Of a stretch of DNA of 64,000 nucleotides, positions 45,205 to 55,300 are shown piece after piece. The DNA comes from Vibrio sp. VB16. Its GTDB lineage: Bacteria; Pseudomonadota; Gammaproteobacteria; Enterobacterales; Vibrionaceae. The notes under the pieces were generated by a model that searched no databases, was not told the origin of the DNA, and saw nothing but the letters and a program-made list of their open reading frames with translations. Both the position numbers and the translations under genes were made by a program. The stretch is taken from the NCBI RefSeq assembly GCF_015594925.2, contig NZ_CP087590.1, positions 558,001 to 622,000 of the forward strand, written 5' to 3'. Position 1 is the stretch's first letter; each line of letters begins with the position of its first letter.

Positions 45205-46503
45205 ATGGTAGAGAAGCTAACATGGAAAAAACTAGTCTGGTCACTAGCTTTTTTTTACACACCATGGATTATGATTGGCTGGTTGTTTGGATATATGCCG
45301 TGGTTGCTTCTTGCGGCGACGGCTATTCAGCTTTTATGGCATATTCACAATCAGATACGACTATCGACTTGGTTGTGGGATGAAAAGCGTTTAACACCCC
45401 CCTCTGGTACTGGCCATTGGGAAGGGTTGTTTAACGGTATCTATCGTTTAGGTCAAAGACAAAGAAAGAAGCGTAAAGACCTGACTAATCTTATCCGGCG
45501 CTTTAGAAATGGCGCAGAGTCATTACCCGATGCGGTGGTGGTTTTTCGCGACGAAGGCAATATTGTTTGGTGTAATAAGCTTGCCCAACACCTTTTGGGT
45601 TTCCGGTGGCCAGATGATTCCGGACAACCTATTTCTAACCTAATACGTACCCCTGATTTTATTAAATACCTTGGTAATAACGATTTTACAGAACCGTTAG
45701 AGATGCGATCTCCCCTGAATGTTGAACGTATGCTTGAGTTGCGTATTGTGCCCTACACGGAAGGTGAGCATTTAATGGTGGTACGTGATGTTACCCAACT
45801 TAATCAATTGGAAGGGATGCGTCGTAACTTTTTCGCTAATGTATCTCATGAGCTACGTACTCCCATGACGGTTCTTCAAGGCTATCTTGAGATGACAGAA
45901 GACCAAGATATGCTCGTTGGTCCTATGTGGCCCAAGGCACATGGCGTGATGACGGAACAATTGAATCGCATGAATGCATTGGTCAATCAGCTTCTGACGT
46001 TGTCTAAGATAGAGGCGGCTCCAATGCACGACCTTGATGAGGTAGTGGATGTACCATCCATGCTCGATGTGTTGGAAAAAGAGGCTCAAGCTCTGAGTGG
46101 GGATAGAGGCCATAAATTTGTGTTCGATATCGACCCGTTGTTAAAGATCCTTGGTGATGAAGATCAACTGCGAAGCGCAATATCTAACCTTGTTTACAAT
46201 GCGGTCAAATATACACCGGACGGTGCGAATGTGCATGTCAGATGGTATCAAACCAATATGGGGGCGCATTTGGATGTAGAAGATAGTGGTGAAGGGATAG
46301 AACCTCAACATATCGTGCGACTTACGGAACGGTTTTATCGTGTGGACAGAGCTCGCTCCCGAGAGACGGGCGGCAGTGGGTTAGGATTAGCCATCGTGAA
46401 GCACGCATTAAGCCATCATGATTCAGCTTTAGATATCCGTAGTGAAGTCGGTGTAGGTAGTCAATTTTCCTTTGTTTTGCCAAAACGACTCATCGTAAAA
46501 TAG
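45205..46503 (+). CDS. phoR: Phosphate regulon sensor histidine kinase PhoR
   Basis: A 432-residue kinase with two N-terminal membrane helices, a PAS domain (LPDAVVVFRDEGNIVWCNKL), HisKA with FANVSHELRTP (His215), and HATPase with NLVYNAVKYTPDG and GSGLGLAIVKHAL. It lacks a large periplasmic sensor, as expected because phosphate is sensed through the Pst transporter and PhoU. Next is a pstS-type gene 15 bp downstream. Confidence 0.95.
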   Translation: MVEKLTWKKLVWSLAFFYTPWIMIGWLFGYMPWLLLAATAIQLLWHIHNQIRLSTWLWDEKRLTPPSGTGHWEGLFNGIYRLGQRQRKKRKDLTNLIRRFRNGAESLPDAVVVFRDEGNIVWCNKLAQHLLGFRWPDDSGQPISNLIRTPDFIKYLGNNDFTEPLEMRSPLNVERMLELRIVPYTEGEHLMVVRDVTQLNQLEGMRRNFFANVSHELRTPMTVLQGYLEMTEDQDMLVGPMWPKAHGVMTEQLNRMNALVNQLLTLSKIEAAPMHDLDEVVDVPSMLDVLEKEAQALSGDRGHKFVFDIDPLLKILGDEDQLRSAISNLVYNAVKYTPDGANVHVRWYQTNMGAHLDVEDSGEGIEPQHIVRLTERFYRVDRARSRETGGSGLGLAIVKHALSHHDSALDIRSEVGVGSQFSFVLPKRLIVK

Positions 46504-46518
46504 GAATGTAGTTTAGGA

Positions 46519-47490
46519 ATGAGAGTGGTCACCCGTTTGTCGATAATCCGTTTACTTTTTATCACCTTGAGCTTGTTCAGTGTGAGCCCTCAGGCGTTGG
46601 CAAAAGAACTACCGGACTATAATAAAGTATCTGGCTTGTCAGGTAATTTAACCTCGGTAGGCTCCGATACTCTCGCAAGTATGTTATCCCTATGGGGAGA
46701 GGCTTTCAAAACGTATTATCCCAATGTTAATGTGCAGGTTCAGGCCTCTGGTTCTTCCACTGCTTCGCCTGCATTAACGGAAGGGACGGCACAATTTGGC
46801 CCAATGAGTAGACCAATGCGACTTAAAGAGCTTGAGGCTTTTGAAAGAGAGCATGGGTACAAACCAACAGAATTAAAGATAGCGATTGATGCTATTGGAA
46901 TATTTGTTCATAAGGACAACCCTATCGAAGGGTTAAGTTTTTTTCAGATCGATAGTATTTTTTCGTCCACGTTACGTTGCGGTAGTAATAAGCCTCTAGA
47001 ATATTGGTTCGAGTTAGATGTTAAGAGTGAATGGGCGAAACGTCGAATCCAATTATTTGGTCGAAATTCAGTATCAGGGACTTATGGGTACTTTAAGAAA
47101 ACGGCGTTATGTGGTGGCGATTTTAAACGTAACGTTAATGAACTTCCGGGTTCAGCTTCGGTCGTTCAGGCCGTCGCATCGGGGATTAACACAATTGGCT
47201 ATTCTGGCGTTGGCTACAGCGTTTCAAACGCAAAACGGTTGCCTATCTCGGTTGATGGTACGCATTATGTCGAGGCGACGAGAGAGACAATTCTGAGTGG
47301 TGAGTATCCGTTATCGCGTTTTCTGTATGTGTATATCAACAAACATCCTGGTAAACAGCTATCTCTGATCGAAACGGAATTCATCCGTTTTATCTACTCC
47401 AAGCAGGGTCAGATGGTGGTCGAAAAAGATGGATACGTCGCGATTTCTGCCGATTTAGCCAATAAAGAGCTAGAAAATATTGGGTTGTGA
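46519..47490 (+). CDS. pstS: Phosphate-binding protein, PstS-like
   Basis: A 323-residue periplasmic protein with a Sec signal peptide ending SPQALAKE and typical PstS segments: SVGSDTLASMLS-like GSDTLASMLS, QASGSSTASPALTEG and FGRNSVSGTYGYFKK. It captures phosphate for the PstCAB permease. Unusually it is not in the pst operon but third in the phoBR operon. The ATG at 46519 has AGGA nearly adjacent; a GTG at 46525 with better spacing is possible. Confidence 0.88.
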   Translation: MRVVTRLSIIRLLFITLSLFSVSPQALAKELPDYNKVSGLSGNLTSVGSDTLASMLSLWGEAFKTYYPNVNVQVQASGSSTASPALTEGTAQFGPMSRPMRLKELEAFEREHGYKPTELKIAIDAIGIFVHKDNPIEGLSFFQIDSIFSSTLRCGSNKPLEYWFELDVKSEWAKRRIQLFGRNSVSGTYGYFKKTALCGGDFKRNVNELPGSASVVQAVASGINTIGYSGVGYSVSNAKRLPISVDGTHYVEATRETILSGEYPLSRFLYVYINKHPGKQLSLIETEFIRFIYSKQGQMVVEKDGYVAISADLANKELENIGL

Positions 47491-47493
47491 CGT

Positions 47494-49005
47494 TTAGAAA
47501 TCAATCACCCAATCTACTTTTTGCCAAAATTCACTTTCGGTTTCTAGGTCAGCTTGAAGCAGTTTGTTATTGTTGAGCCAATTTTTATCTTCACACTCTA
47601 TCTTCCAATGATCGTCCCCCTTGATCTTGAGGTTCAGTTCAGGTAAACCTTCTTCGTTTCTTTGGCCATTTAATACAATGGATAGGCGAAGAATTCGAAT
47701 CAGTTGGATAATATGCCTTTTTTTGAACAGGTTGAACTCCTGCATTTCCTGCAACTTTAGTGATTTGCGCTGAAAGCGTGCGAGGGTAGCAAGTACAATT
47801 TGCTGTTCTTGGTTGAAGCCCGGCATGGTCGTGTGTCGAAGTATATAACTAGAGTGGCGATGAAGCCCTTGATAGCTAATGCTTAAACCAACCTCATGCA
47901 GTAGTGCGCTCCACCCCAACAATGAGGAGAGTTCACCATTTCTCTTAATACCGGTATCGGAAGATACCTGCATTAGGAAACTCATGGCCTGCTTTCTGAC
48001 TCTATCAGCGTGATTTAAATCAACAATATGCTTTCTGGCTAAGTATTCGGTAGTACGCATGCGAATATCGGATCGCTCGAAACGTGCCTCCATTTCGTAG
48101 AGCAAACCTTCGCGTAACGCCCCATCGGAGAAATGTAATTCTTTAATACCTAGGCCCGTAACAATCGACTCCAGAATCGCAACTCCCGCTGCAAATACAG
48201 GTTTACGTTCAATCGTCAAACCTTGAAGGTCGATCTCATCGATGGATTCAAATTCACACAGTGTATCGATAAGCTTGTTGAGACGTTTAGGGGTTATAAC
48301 GCCATCTTCAAAGCCCAAACCAATTAACACCTCGCGAATAGCCTTGATCGTGCCAGATGAACCTATTGCTGCTTCCCAGCCTTTTTTTCGATAAGGTTTT
48401 ATGAGCGATTCAAATCGTTGCTGGCTAGCGATACTGGCGTGAGCGAAATTGGTTTTAGAAAGCTTGCCGTTGGCAAAAAACTGATCGGTAAAGCTGACAC
48501 AGCCCATCATTGTGCTGTTGACTAATTCTGGCTCAAACGCTTGGCCGATGATCATTTCGGTACTGCCGCCACCAATATCAATAACTAGCTTACTCTTCGA
48601 TTCAGGTTGGGTGTGTGCAACGCCTGCATAAATGAGGCGAGCCTCTTCTACACCGGGAATGATTTCAATTGGAAAAGGTAATACCTCGCGTGCGCGACGC
48701 ATAAAGGCACTCGCGTTTCGAGCTTGTCTTAGTGTGTGGGTAGCCGCAATACGAACATTTTCTGGCTCAAATCCCTGTAATCGCTCTGCAAACATCGTGA
48801 GGCAATCCAGCCCGCGAACGATGGCGGCTTCATTAAGTAATTTGTCTTTAGGATTTAAGCCTGAAGCAAGTCGCACACGTTGTTTGTGGCGACTTACTAT
48901 CTGTAGATCTTCTCCAACAATGTGTGCAACAACCATATGAAAGCTATTTGAACCCAAATCGATTGCGGCGACTTTACGTCTTTGAAGGTCTATTTTTTCA
49001 TTCAT
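47494..49005 (-). CDS. ppx: Exopolyphosphatase / guanosine-pentaphosphatase
   Basis: A 503-residue enzyme of the Ppx/GppA family, with AAIDLGSNSFHMV and KLVIDIGGGSTEMI phosphate-binding loops and a C-terminal HD-like helical domain (LLGWSALLHEVGLSISYQGL). It releases phosphate from polyphosphate or pppGpp. The ATG overlaps the end of ppk1 by 8 bp, so synthesis and breakdown of polyphosphate are coupled. Convergent with pstS at its 3' end. Confidence 0.92.
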   Translation of the reverse strand: MNEKIDLQRRKVAAIDLGSNSFHMVVAHIVGEDLQIVSRHKQRVRLASGLNPKDKLLNEAAIVRGLDCLTMFAERLQGFEPENVRIAATHTLRQARNASAFMRRAREVLPFPIEIIPGVEEARLIYAGVAHTQPESKSKLVIDIGGGSTEMIIGQAFEPELVNSTMMGCVSFTDQFFANGKLSKTNFAHASIASQQRFESLIKPYRKKGWEAAIGSSGTIKAIREVLIGLGFEDGVITPKRLNKLIDTLCEFESIDEIDLQGLTIERKPVFAAGVAILESIVTGLGIKELHFSDGALREGLLYEMEARFERSDIRMRTTEYLARKHIVDLNHADRVRKQAMSFLMQVSSDTGIKRNGELSSLLGWSALLHEVGLSISYQGLHRHSSYILRHTTMPGFNQEQQIVLATLARFQRKSLKLQEMQEFNLFKKRHIIQLIRILRLSIVLNGQRNEEGLPELNLKIKGDDHWKIECEDKNWLNNNKLLQADLETESEFWQKVDWVIDF

Positions 49006-51100
49006 CTTCTATCGGATTCTCATGTTCTATTCTGGTCTGCTTTTCAACTTGCTTGATGTAATCGTAAATAGCAAGTTGCGAGCGAATTTTTTTCCGGTTA
49101 CCACGAGGTACATAATCGTTGTTCATGCCGCTATCAATTACACGAGCTTTCATCGTATCCGTAAACTGAATATTAATTATATCTATAATACGTTGTTTAA
49201 GTCGTTCATCGCGTATAGGCACCGTAACTTCAATTCGATAATCGATGTTACGTGTCATCCAATCAGCCGATGAGATATGCACCGATGGATTTCCGTCGTT
49301 TTCACAGATTATTACCCTAGGATGTTCTAAGAAGCGGTCTACAATGCTGATAATCTGAATGTTATCACTAATCCCTTCGACTCCGGGAACAAGAGAGCAC
49401 ATACCGCGAATAATCATCTTTATCTTCACACCAGCAGCGCTCGCACCATACAGCTTACTGATTAACCCTTTATCGACTAGGTTATTGATCTTAAGAGTTA
49501 TGCCGGCCTTTTTACCTAATTTTTTGTTCGCAATTTCCTGGTCGACTAGTTTATAAAGTCGACTTCTGGAGTTGCGAGGAGAAACAATCAGATGATTGAA
49601 TTTGACGGGGCGATAGGGGTTTTCTATGTAGCCAAATACGTTGCGTACTTCTTCAACAATTTCTTTGTCTGCGGTTAGAAGTGCAAAGTCGGTATAGATA
49701 CGTGCGGTTTTTTCATGGAAATTACCGGTACCGACATGAGCATAGCGAACGATTTCACCTTCTTCACGACGAGAGATAAGCAATAATTTTGAATGGATTT
49801 TTAGACCGGGAGCGCCAAATTGAACGTGTACCCCTGCGTCGGTTAATACCTTAGACCATTCAATGTTGGCTTCTTCATCAAAACGAGCCTGTAGCTCAAC
49901 CACAACCGTTACGTCTTTGCCACTATGTACAGCATCAATCAGCGAGTTCATTAGCTTAGAGTTTTTAGCGACTCGGTAGATATTGATCTTAATGCCACGA
50001 ACCTTTGGGTCAAAAGAGGACTGACGGACCAATTCTGCAACATGATCGAAGGTGTGGTAAGGGTAATGAAGAAGAATGTCTTTAGCCTTAATCGCGTCGA
50101 AACTGTTGTTATACCCTTCAAAATCGGCACAGGTTAATGGTGGTAATGGTTTGTTTTCTAGATAGTCTCGTCCGACATTTGGGAAGCCGATAAAATCTTT
50201 GAAGTTATGATAACGGCCACCGGCTATGAGGCTGTCATAGTTTGATATTTTAAGCGTCTCACACAAGAAATAGAGTATCTCTTTAGGCATCTCTCGCTCA
50301 TAGACAAATCGAACAGGCATCGCGGTTAAACGCTGTGCCACACCTTCAGACATTTGTTCTAGTAAACTGTGTTCAACCTCGAAACCTAAATCATATTCAG
50401 CATCACGAGTCATCTTCATCGAATAGCAGTGCAGTTCTTCATATTCAAAGAACCCCTGGAAGATATCATCTAAGCAGTAACGGATAATGTTATCGAGCAA
50501 GATGATGGTTTTTCGACGCTTCCCTTTTTGTTCTGGAACCATAACAAAACGAGGTAATTGATCGGTTGGGATCTCAATAAGTGCGTATTGAGCTTTGTCT
50601 TTTTTCTTTTTCTTTCTCATTTCGACCGTTAAATAGGCGTACTCATCCTTTAAGAAAGAGAGTACATCGATATCTTCCGTCATAATAAGGGGAGAAATAT
50701 GGGGCAATACTTCTTTTCTAAAGTATTTTCTGATCCATTTCTCTTGCGGCTCGCTCAATTGAGTTTCATTAACTAAAAATATGCGGCGACGAGCCATCTC
50801 TAAGAGTAGTTCGTTGTACAGTTCGGCAAAGTCTTTCTCTAATTGAGCCGCCTTGGATTGCATCTTCGCAAGAAGGTTTTTTCCGTCGTCTTTGTTGCCG
50901 CTTTCTTGGGCAATAAGAATTCGTCGTTTTACATCAGAAAAACGGACTTTGTAAAATTCATCGAAATTGTTTGAATAGATACCTAAGAAGCGGATGCGTT
51001 CAATCAGCGGAACGGTTTTGTCTGCCGCTTCTTGCAATACACGCTCATTAAAAGATAGCCAACTTAACTCTTTATCGATATAAAGTTTTTCTGCACTCAT
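48998..51100 (-). CDS. ppk1: Polyphosphate kinase PPK1
   Basis: A 700-residue PPK1, which makes polyphosphate from ATP, starting at the ATG at 51100 (AAGG upstream). N-terminal YIDKELSWLSFNERVLQEA and the active-site HVGTGNFHEKTARIYTDFAL, including the phosphorylated His, are present. Longer starts to 51115 add five residues only. It heads a ppk1-ppx operon, divergent from pstC, with the Pho-box region between (51116-51318). Confidence 0.95.
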   Translation of the reverse strand: MSAEKLYIDKELSWLSFNERVLQEAADKTVPLIERIRFLGIYSNNFDEFYKVRFSDVKRRILIAQESGNKDDGKNLLAKMQSKAAQLEKDFAELYNELLLEMARRRIFLVNETQLSEPQEKWIRKYFRKEVLPHISPLIMTEDIDVLSFLKDEYAYLTVEMRKKKKKDKAQYALIEIPTDQLPRFVMVPEQKGKRRKTIILLDNIIRYCLDDIFQGFFEYEELHCYSMKMTRDAEYDLGFEVEHSLLEQMSEGVAQRLTAMPVRFVYEREMPKEILYFLCETLKISNYDSLIAGGRYHNFKDFIGFPNVGRDYLENKPLPPLTCADFEGYNNSFDAIKAKDILLHYPYHTFDHVAELVRQSSFDPKVRGIKINIYRVAKNSKLMNSLIDAVHSGKDVTVVVELQARFDEEANIEWSKVLTDAGVHVQFGAPGLKIHSKLLLISRREEGEIVRYAHVGTGNFHEKTARIYTDFALLTADKEIVEEVRNVFGYIENPYRPVKFNHLIVSPRNSRSRLYKLVDQEIANKKLGKKAGITLKINNLVDKGLISKLYGASAAGVKIKMIIRGMCSLVPGVEGISDNIQIISIVDRFLEHPRVIICENDGNPSVHISSADWMTRNIDYRIEVTVPIRDERLKQRIIDIINIQFTDTMKARVIDSGMNNDYVPRGNRKKIRSQLAIYDYIKQVEKQTRIEHENPIEDE

Positions 51101-51253
51101 GATACCTTCCGACAAATATTAAGGGTGTTTACCGATCATCCCCTAAAAACAGGGAAAAATAGATAGTGAAAGGTAGGCCCTTTCTGTTACATAATTATTT
51201 CAATGCTGCCTACTTTTGTTATTGGTGGCGTTTTTCAGTCGTTTACAGCTTCA

Positions 51254-51287
51254 TTGTAATGTAACTGTCACGTAAACGAAATATTAT
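51254..51287 (+). promoter_or_regulatory. Pho box and promoter of pstCAB-phoU
   Basis: TTGTAATG (51254-51261) and CTGTCACG (51265-51272) follow the 11-bp Pho box period; TATTAT (51282-51287) ten bases further is a likely -10. The region lies between ppk1 and pstC and may influence both, but only the rightward -10 is clear. Confidence 0.65.
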
Positions 51288-51318
51288 TGATGCGCTGATA
51301 AAAAGGATTAATTTCACC

Positions 51319-53541
51319 ATGGCAAACGCCGAATTTTCTTTAAACGAACGAGATAGGGTGAGGTACCTAAAAGATCGCTTAGCTCGTTTCGTCGTGAAGA
51401 GTGGTGGTATTGGTATCCTTGCGGCCATATTGCTTATCTTTTTTTACCTTGTATCGATGGTTTTGCCGATATTCTCTCGTGCCGAAGTAAACCTATTAGC
51501 AGACTATAGCTATCAACAACAGAACAACGCGATAGGGTTTGGTGTTGGGGATTACGGCGAAAATGCGTTCGTATTCGATGATGTAGGTCAGTTGGTTTAT
51601 GTTGGGTTCGAGCAAGGGGAAGCTAAAACATTACTAACGACAACTATTCTTGAAAATCCAACCGCATTTGCAAAGAGCGCTCAGTCGCAAGGTTGGTATG
51701 CTTATGCAAATGATAATGGCGAAGTACTGGCAGTAAATCCCGGCTTTAATGTGTCTTTTATAAGTGATGGACGCGTACTGACACCGGATCTAAAGGTTTT
51801 TAATGATGGGAACTCTATTCTAATCGATGAAAAAAAAGGCCGAATAGAGCAGCTCGCGTTTTCTATCCAAGATGAGATAGGTACGTTTGTTACGGTGTCG
51901 GCTTCCGGTGATGTTAACGCGGTTCGAGTGAGTAAAAAAAATCAAGCAGGGACTGATGAACCAATCTGGCAAGCAAAGCAGTTAGAGTTACCTACATTTC
52001 CTGACCGTATCGATCAACTGAATATATCTCCAGATGGTAAACAACTGTTTCTATTATCGGAAGATGGTTTGATGATTGCTCAGCTTACGAAAAATCGATT
52101 CCATGCTCGTGAGTTTGTCGATTTGTCTCGTGGTAAGGCAGAAAAATCTGTCAAGCAGATCAATCTGCTCTCAGGTGCGTACTCTATTCTTGTTACACAC
52201 AAGGACAATACGATTTCACAGTGGTTTGATGTACTCAAAAGCGGTGAAAGGGTACTGACTAAAATTCGAGAGTTTCCATTGAGCGAAGGTAATCAATTTC
52301 TATTGACGGATACCTATCGCAAGGGTTTTTACAGCTTTACAGAAAATGGCTTAATGCAGAGCTTTTATTCGACCAGCGAAAATCAGCTATTTTCAGGGAA
52401 AATCTATCCACAACTGCCCAACATAGTTGCTATGTCGAACAATGAAAGCTATCTCATCGCACTCGATGATAAAAAGCTACATATCCATGAAGTAAAAAAT
52501 GCTCACCCAGAGGTCACCTTTTCTTCCATCTGGAGAGAAGTTTGGTATGAAAGCTATCCTGAACCTCAATATGTGTGGCAATCGACCTCTGCCAGTGACG
52601 ATTTTGAAGCGAAATTTAGCTTGGTGCCCATTGCATTTGGGACCCTTAAAGCGACCTTTTATGCCATGTTGTTTTCTGTGCCTCTTGCGGTGTTTGGTGC
52701 GGTCTATACGGCGTATTTCATGTCCTCATCGATGCGAAAGATTGTTAAACCATCGATAGAAATTATGGAAGCACTACCAACCGTTATTATTGGCTTCTTG
52801 GCCGGGTTATGGTTAGCACCAATCGTAGAGTCCTACCTAACGGGTGTGGTTTTGATGCTCATTATGCTGCCCGTATCGGCTATTTTGATGAGCCTGTTGT
52901 GGGCGATGATCCCCAAAGTGATAATGAGTCGGCTGCCTATCGGTTGGCATGTGGTGATCCTTATCCCTGTTATATTGATTGTTGGTTACACCAGTATCCA
53001 TTACTCCGTGGACATTGAGCGTTGGTTATTTGATGGCGATGTTCGAGTTTTTCTTGCTGATAACGGTATTAGCTACGATCAACGAAATGCTCTGGTGGTT
53101 GGTATCGCAATGGGGTTTGCAGTGATCCCGACCATATTTACCATTGCCGAAGATGCTATTTTCTCCGTGCCGAAACACCTTTCCGACGGCTCTTTGGCGT
53201 TAGGTGCCACTCAATGGCAAACTCTGCTTTATGTTGTTTTACTAACCGCAAGCCCAGGTATATTTTCGGCGATAATGATAGGGTTAGGCCGAGCGGTAGG
53301 TGAAACAATGATTGTTCTTATGGCCACGGGTAATACACCAATCATGGACTTTAGTATCTTTGAAGGTATGCGAAGTCTGTCCGCCACAATAGCGGTTGAA
53401 ATGCCAGAAACGGAAGTGGGTGATACGCATTATAGAGTTCTATTTTTGGCGGCGTTGATCCTATTTATATTTACATTTGCCGTAAATTCGCTCGCCGAAT
53501 TGGTTAGACAAAGACTTAAAGATAAATACAGTTCAATGTAG
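51319..53541 (+). CDS. pstC: Phosphate ABC transporter permease PstC (long form)
   Basis: A 740-residue permease: one N-terminal transmembrane helix (about 32-50), a large periplasmic domain to about 440 made of WD-like beta repeats, and the PstC permease core with LKATFYAMLFSVPLAVFGAV and GATQWQTLLYVVLLTASPGI, including the EAA-like loop. The long periplasmic domain is known in marine gammaproteobacteria and is much larger than E. coli PstC (319 residues). Pho box upstream. Confidence 0.9.
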   Translation: MANAEFSLNERDRVRYLKDRLARFVVKSGGIGILAAILLIFFYLVSMVLPIFSRAEVNLLADYSYQQQNNAIGFGVGDYGENAFVFDDVGQLVYVGFEQGEAKTLLTTTILENPTAFAKSAQSQGWYAYANDNGEVLAVNPGFNVSFISDGRVLTPDLKVFNDGNSILIDEKKGRIEQLAFSIQDEIGTFVTVSASGDVNAVRVSKKNQAGTDEPIWQAKQLELPTFPDRIDQLNISPDGKQLFLLSEDGLMIAQLTKNRFHAREFVDLSRGKAEKSVKQINLLSGAYSILVTHKDNTISQWFDVLKSGERVLTKIREFPLSEGNQFLLTDTYRKGFYSFTENGLMQSFYSTSENQLFSGKIYPQLPNIVAMSNNESYLIALDDKKLHIHEVKNAHPEVTFSSIWREVWYESYPEPQYVWQSTSASDDFEAKFSLVPIAFGTLKATFYAMLFSVPLAVFGAVYTAYFMSSSMRKIVKPSIEIMEALPTVIIGFLAGLWLAPIVESYLTGVVLMLIMLPVSAILMSLLWAMIPKVIMSRLPIGWHVVILIPVILIVGYTSIHYSVDIERWLFDGDVRVFLADNGISYDQRNALVVGIAMGFAVIPTIFTIAEDAIFSVPKHLSDGSLALGATQWQTLLYVVLLTASPGIFSAIMIGLGRAVGETMIVLMATGNTPIMDFSIFEGMRSLSATIAVEMPETEVGDTHYRVLFLAALILFIFTFAVNSLAELVRQRLKDKYSSM

Positions 53542-53648
53542 GTTGAGCCTAAATTGGTTGTCCCATATTACTGTGTTGTCACTGAGGAATAATAGCCATT
53601 CTGCTGGTCAGTTTTAAAGAACCAGAAATTTTAGGAATGAATTAATAC

Positions 53649-55298
53649 GTGTTTTTTCAATGGATAAAATCAGGAAAGCCTTGGATTTGGCTTACAGGAG
53701 GAGCAGTCAGCGTTAGTCTGGTATCTGTTTTCGGCCTACTATTACTGATTGGTTGGAAAGGCCTCGTCTATTTTTGGCCGATGCCGTTGTCTGTGTGGAC
53801 GGATGAGGGCGGTAATAAAATTGCAGGGCAGGTTTATCAGCGTTCGACTATTCCGGTTTCTCGCTTGTCTCACAGGCAAGAGAGCCTGCCCAAAGAGGTG
53901 ATTGAAGCGGGTAGTGTTGAACAACTTAGCATTAAGGTTGCGAATAGAGAGCTTTACCCACTCGATTTTATATCCGTATTGAAACCGAATCTATCCGAGC
54001 CAGAATATCCCCAAGATTGGGTGGTATTAGAACGCACTCAAAATGGCTCTTTTTTTGGTAAGCCACTCGCGTATGTCACCGAGAATGGTCGATATACTTC
54101 GAATGTAAAATCTCACCTTAAATATGGTGTCGACTTTGGTAATTCAATTCGTATTGAAATTGATCGTATTCTAAATGTAGAAGTGCGGGAGATTGGTTGG
54201 GAGCTAAGTCAGATACGGCTCAAGAAAAGAAAAGTAGAATTTGAAGGCGAGCTAACGACGCTTTACTTAGATGAATATGACGAGAAGAAAAAGGCATTAG
54301 AATCGCTTATCTCAGAGGCTGAAGCGAAACTCGCTCAACTTCGTTCTAAACTGAGTAGTGAATACTTGGTAGTAGAGGAGATGTCGGGTGGTGTACATCA
54401 GATCCCTCTCATTGATATTCTGGATGCTTGGTATCCTAATGATATGACGTATTTGGAGCAGTTTTTTCATTGGACTAAGCAAGCCAAAAAATTTCTGTTA
54501 GATGATCCAAGAGAAGCCAACTCAGAAGGGGGCGTCTTCCCTGCCATATTTGGTACTGTATTCTTGGTTCTAATGATGTCGATTATTGTGACCCCTTTAG
54601 GGGTGTTAGCGGCCGTTTATTTACACGAATATGCTGAAAACAATGCGCTAACCCGAACGATTCGAGTTGCGGTGATCAATCTTGCTGGTGTGCCCTCCAT
54701 TGTATACGGTGTTTTTGGGCTCGGTTTTTTTGTTTATACTATTGGTGGATCTATAGATGAGCTTTTTTATGCTGATAAACTTCCGACACCAACATTTGGT
54801 ACGCCAGGGATACTTTGGTCTGCATTAACCCTAGCTTTGCTCACTCTGCCTGTGGTGATTGTCTCTACGGAGGAAGGTTTAGGTCGTATCCCTTCTACGG
54901 TTAGAGATGGTTCTTATGCTCTTGGGGCGACACAATTTGAAACGTTGTGGCGTATTGTTTTGCCAATGGCTAGCCCTGCAATTATTACAGGGTTAATCCT
55001 AGCCGTAGCACGTGCAGCGGGAGAGGTGGCACCCCTTATGTTGGTCGGTGTTGCCAAGTTGGCACCGAGCTTGCCCGTTGATGGCCATTATCCGTATGTG
55101 CATCTTGAACGTAAATTTATGCACCTTGGTTATCATATATACGATGTAGGTTTTCAAACGCCAAATATAGAAGCAGCAAGGCCGTTAGTTTACGCCACTT
55201 CCTTCCTGTTGGTAATGGTGGTGGTGGGCTTAAACTTAACGGCTATAAATATTCGCAATAATTTGCGAGAAAAATATCGTGCATTAGGACAAGATTAA
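53649..55298 (+). CDS. pstA: Phosphate ABC transporter permease PstA (long form, GTG start)
   Basis: A 549-residue permease starting at a GTG (53649), since no ATG is available in frame before the first transmembrane helix. The N-terminal part carries a charged coiled-coil (DEKKKALESLISEAEAKLAQ). The permease core has FGTVFLVLMMSIIVTPLGVL and GATQFETLWRIVLPMASPAI. Long PstA pairs with long PstC in this operon. It lies about 100 bp downstream of pstC with the intervening stretch lacking a gene. Confidence 0.9.
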   Translation: MFFQWIKSGKPWIWLTGGAVSVSLVSVFGLLLLIGWKGLVYFWPMPLSVWTDEGGNKIAGQVYQRSTIPVSRLSHRQESLPKEVIEAGSVEQLSIKVANRELYPLDFISVLKPNLSEPEYPQDWVVLERTQNGSFFGKPLAYVTENGRYTSNVKSHLKYGVDFGNSIRIEIDRILNVEVREIGWELSQIRLKKRKVEFEGELTTLYLDEYDEKKKALESLISEAEAKLAQLRSKLSSEYLVVEEMSGGVHQIPLIDILDAWYPNDMTYLEQFFHWTKQAKKFLLDDPREANSEGGVFPAIFGTVFLVLMMSIIVTPLGVLAAVYLHEYAENNALTRTIRVAVINLAGVPSIVYGVFGLGFFVYTIGGSIDELFYADKLPTPTFGTPGILWSALTLALLTLPVVIVSTEEGLGRIPSTVRDGSYALGATQFETLWRIVLPMASPAIITGLILAVARAAGEVAPLMLVGVAKLAPSLPVDGHYPYVHLERKFMHLGYHIYDVGFQTPNIEAARPLVYATSFLLVMVVVGLNLTAINIRNNLREKYRALGQD

Positions 55299-55300
55299 TC

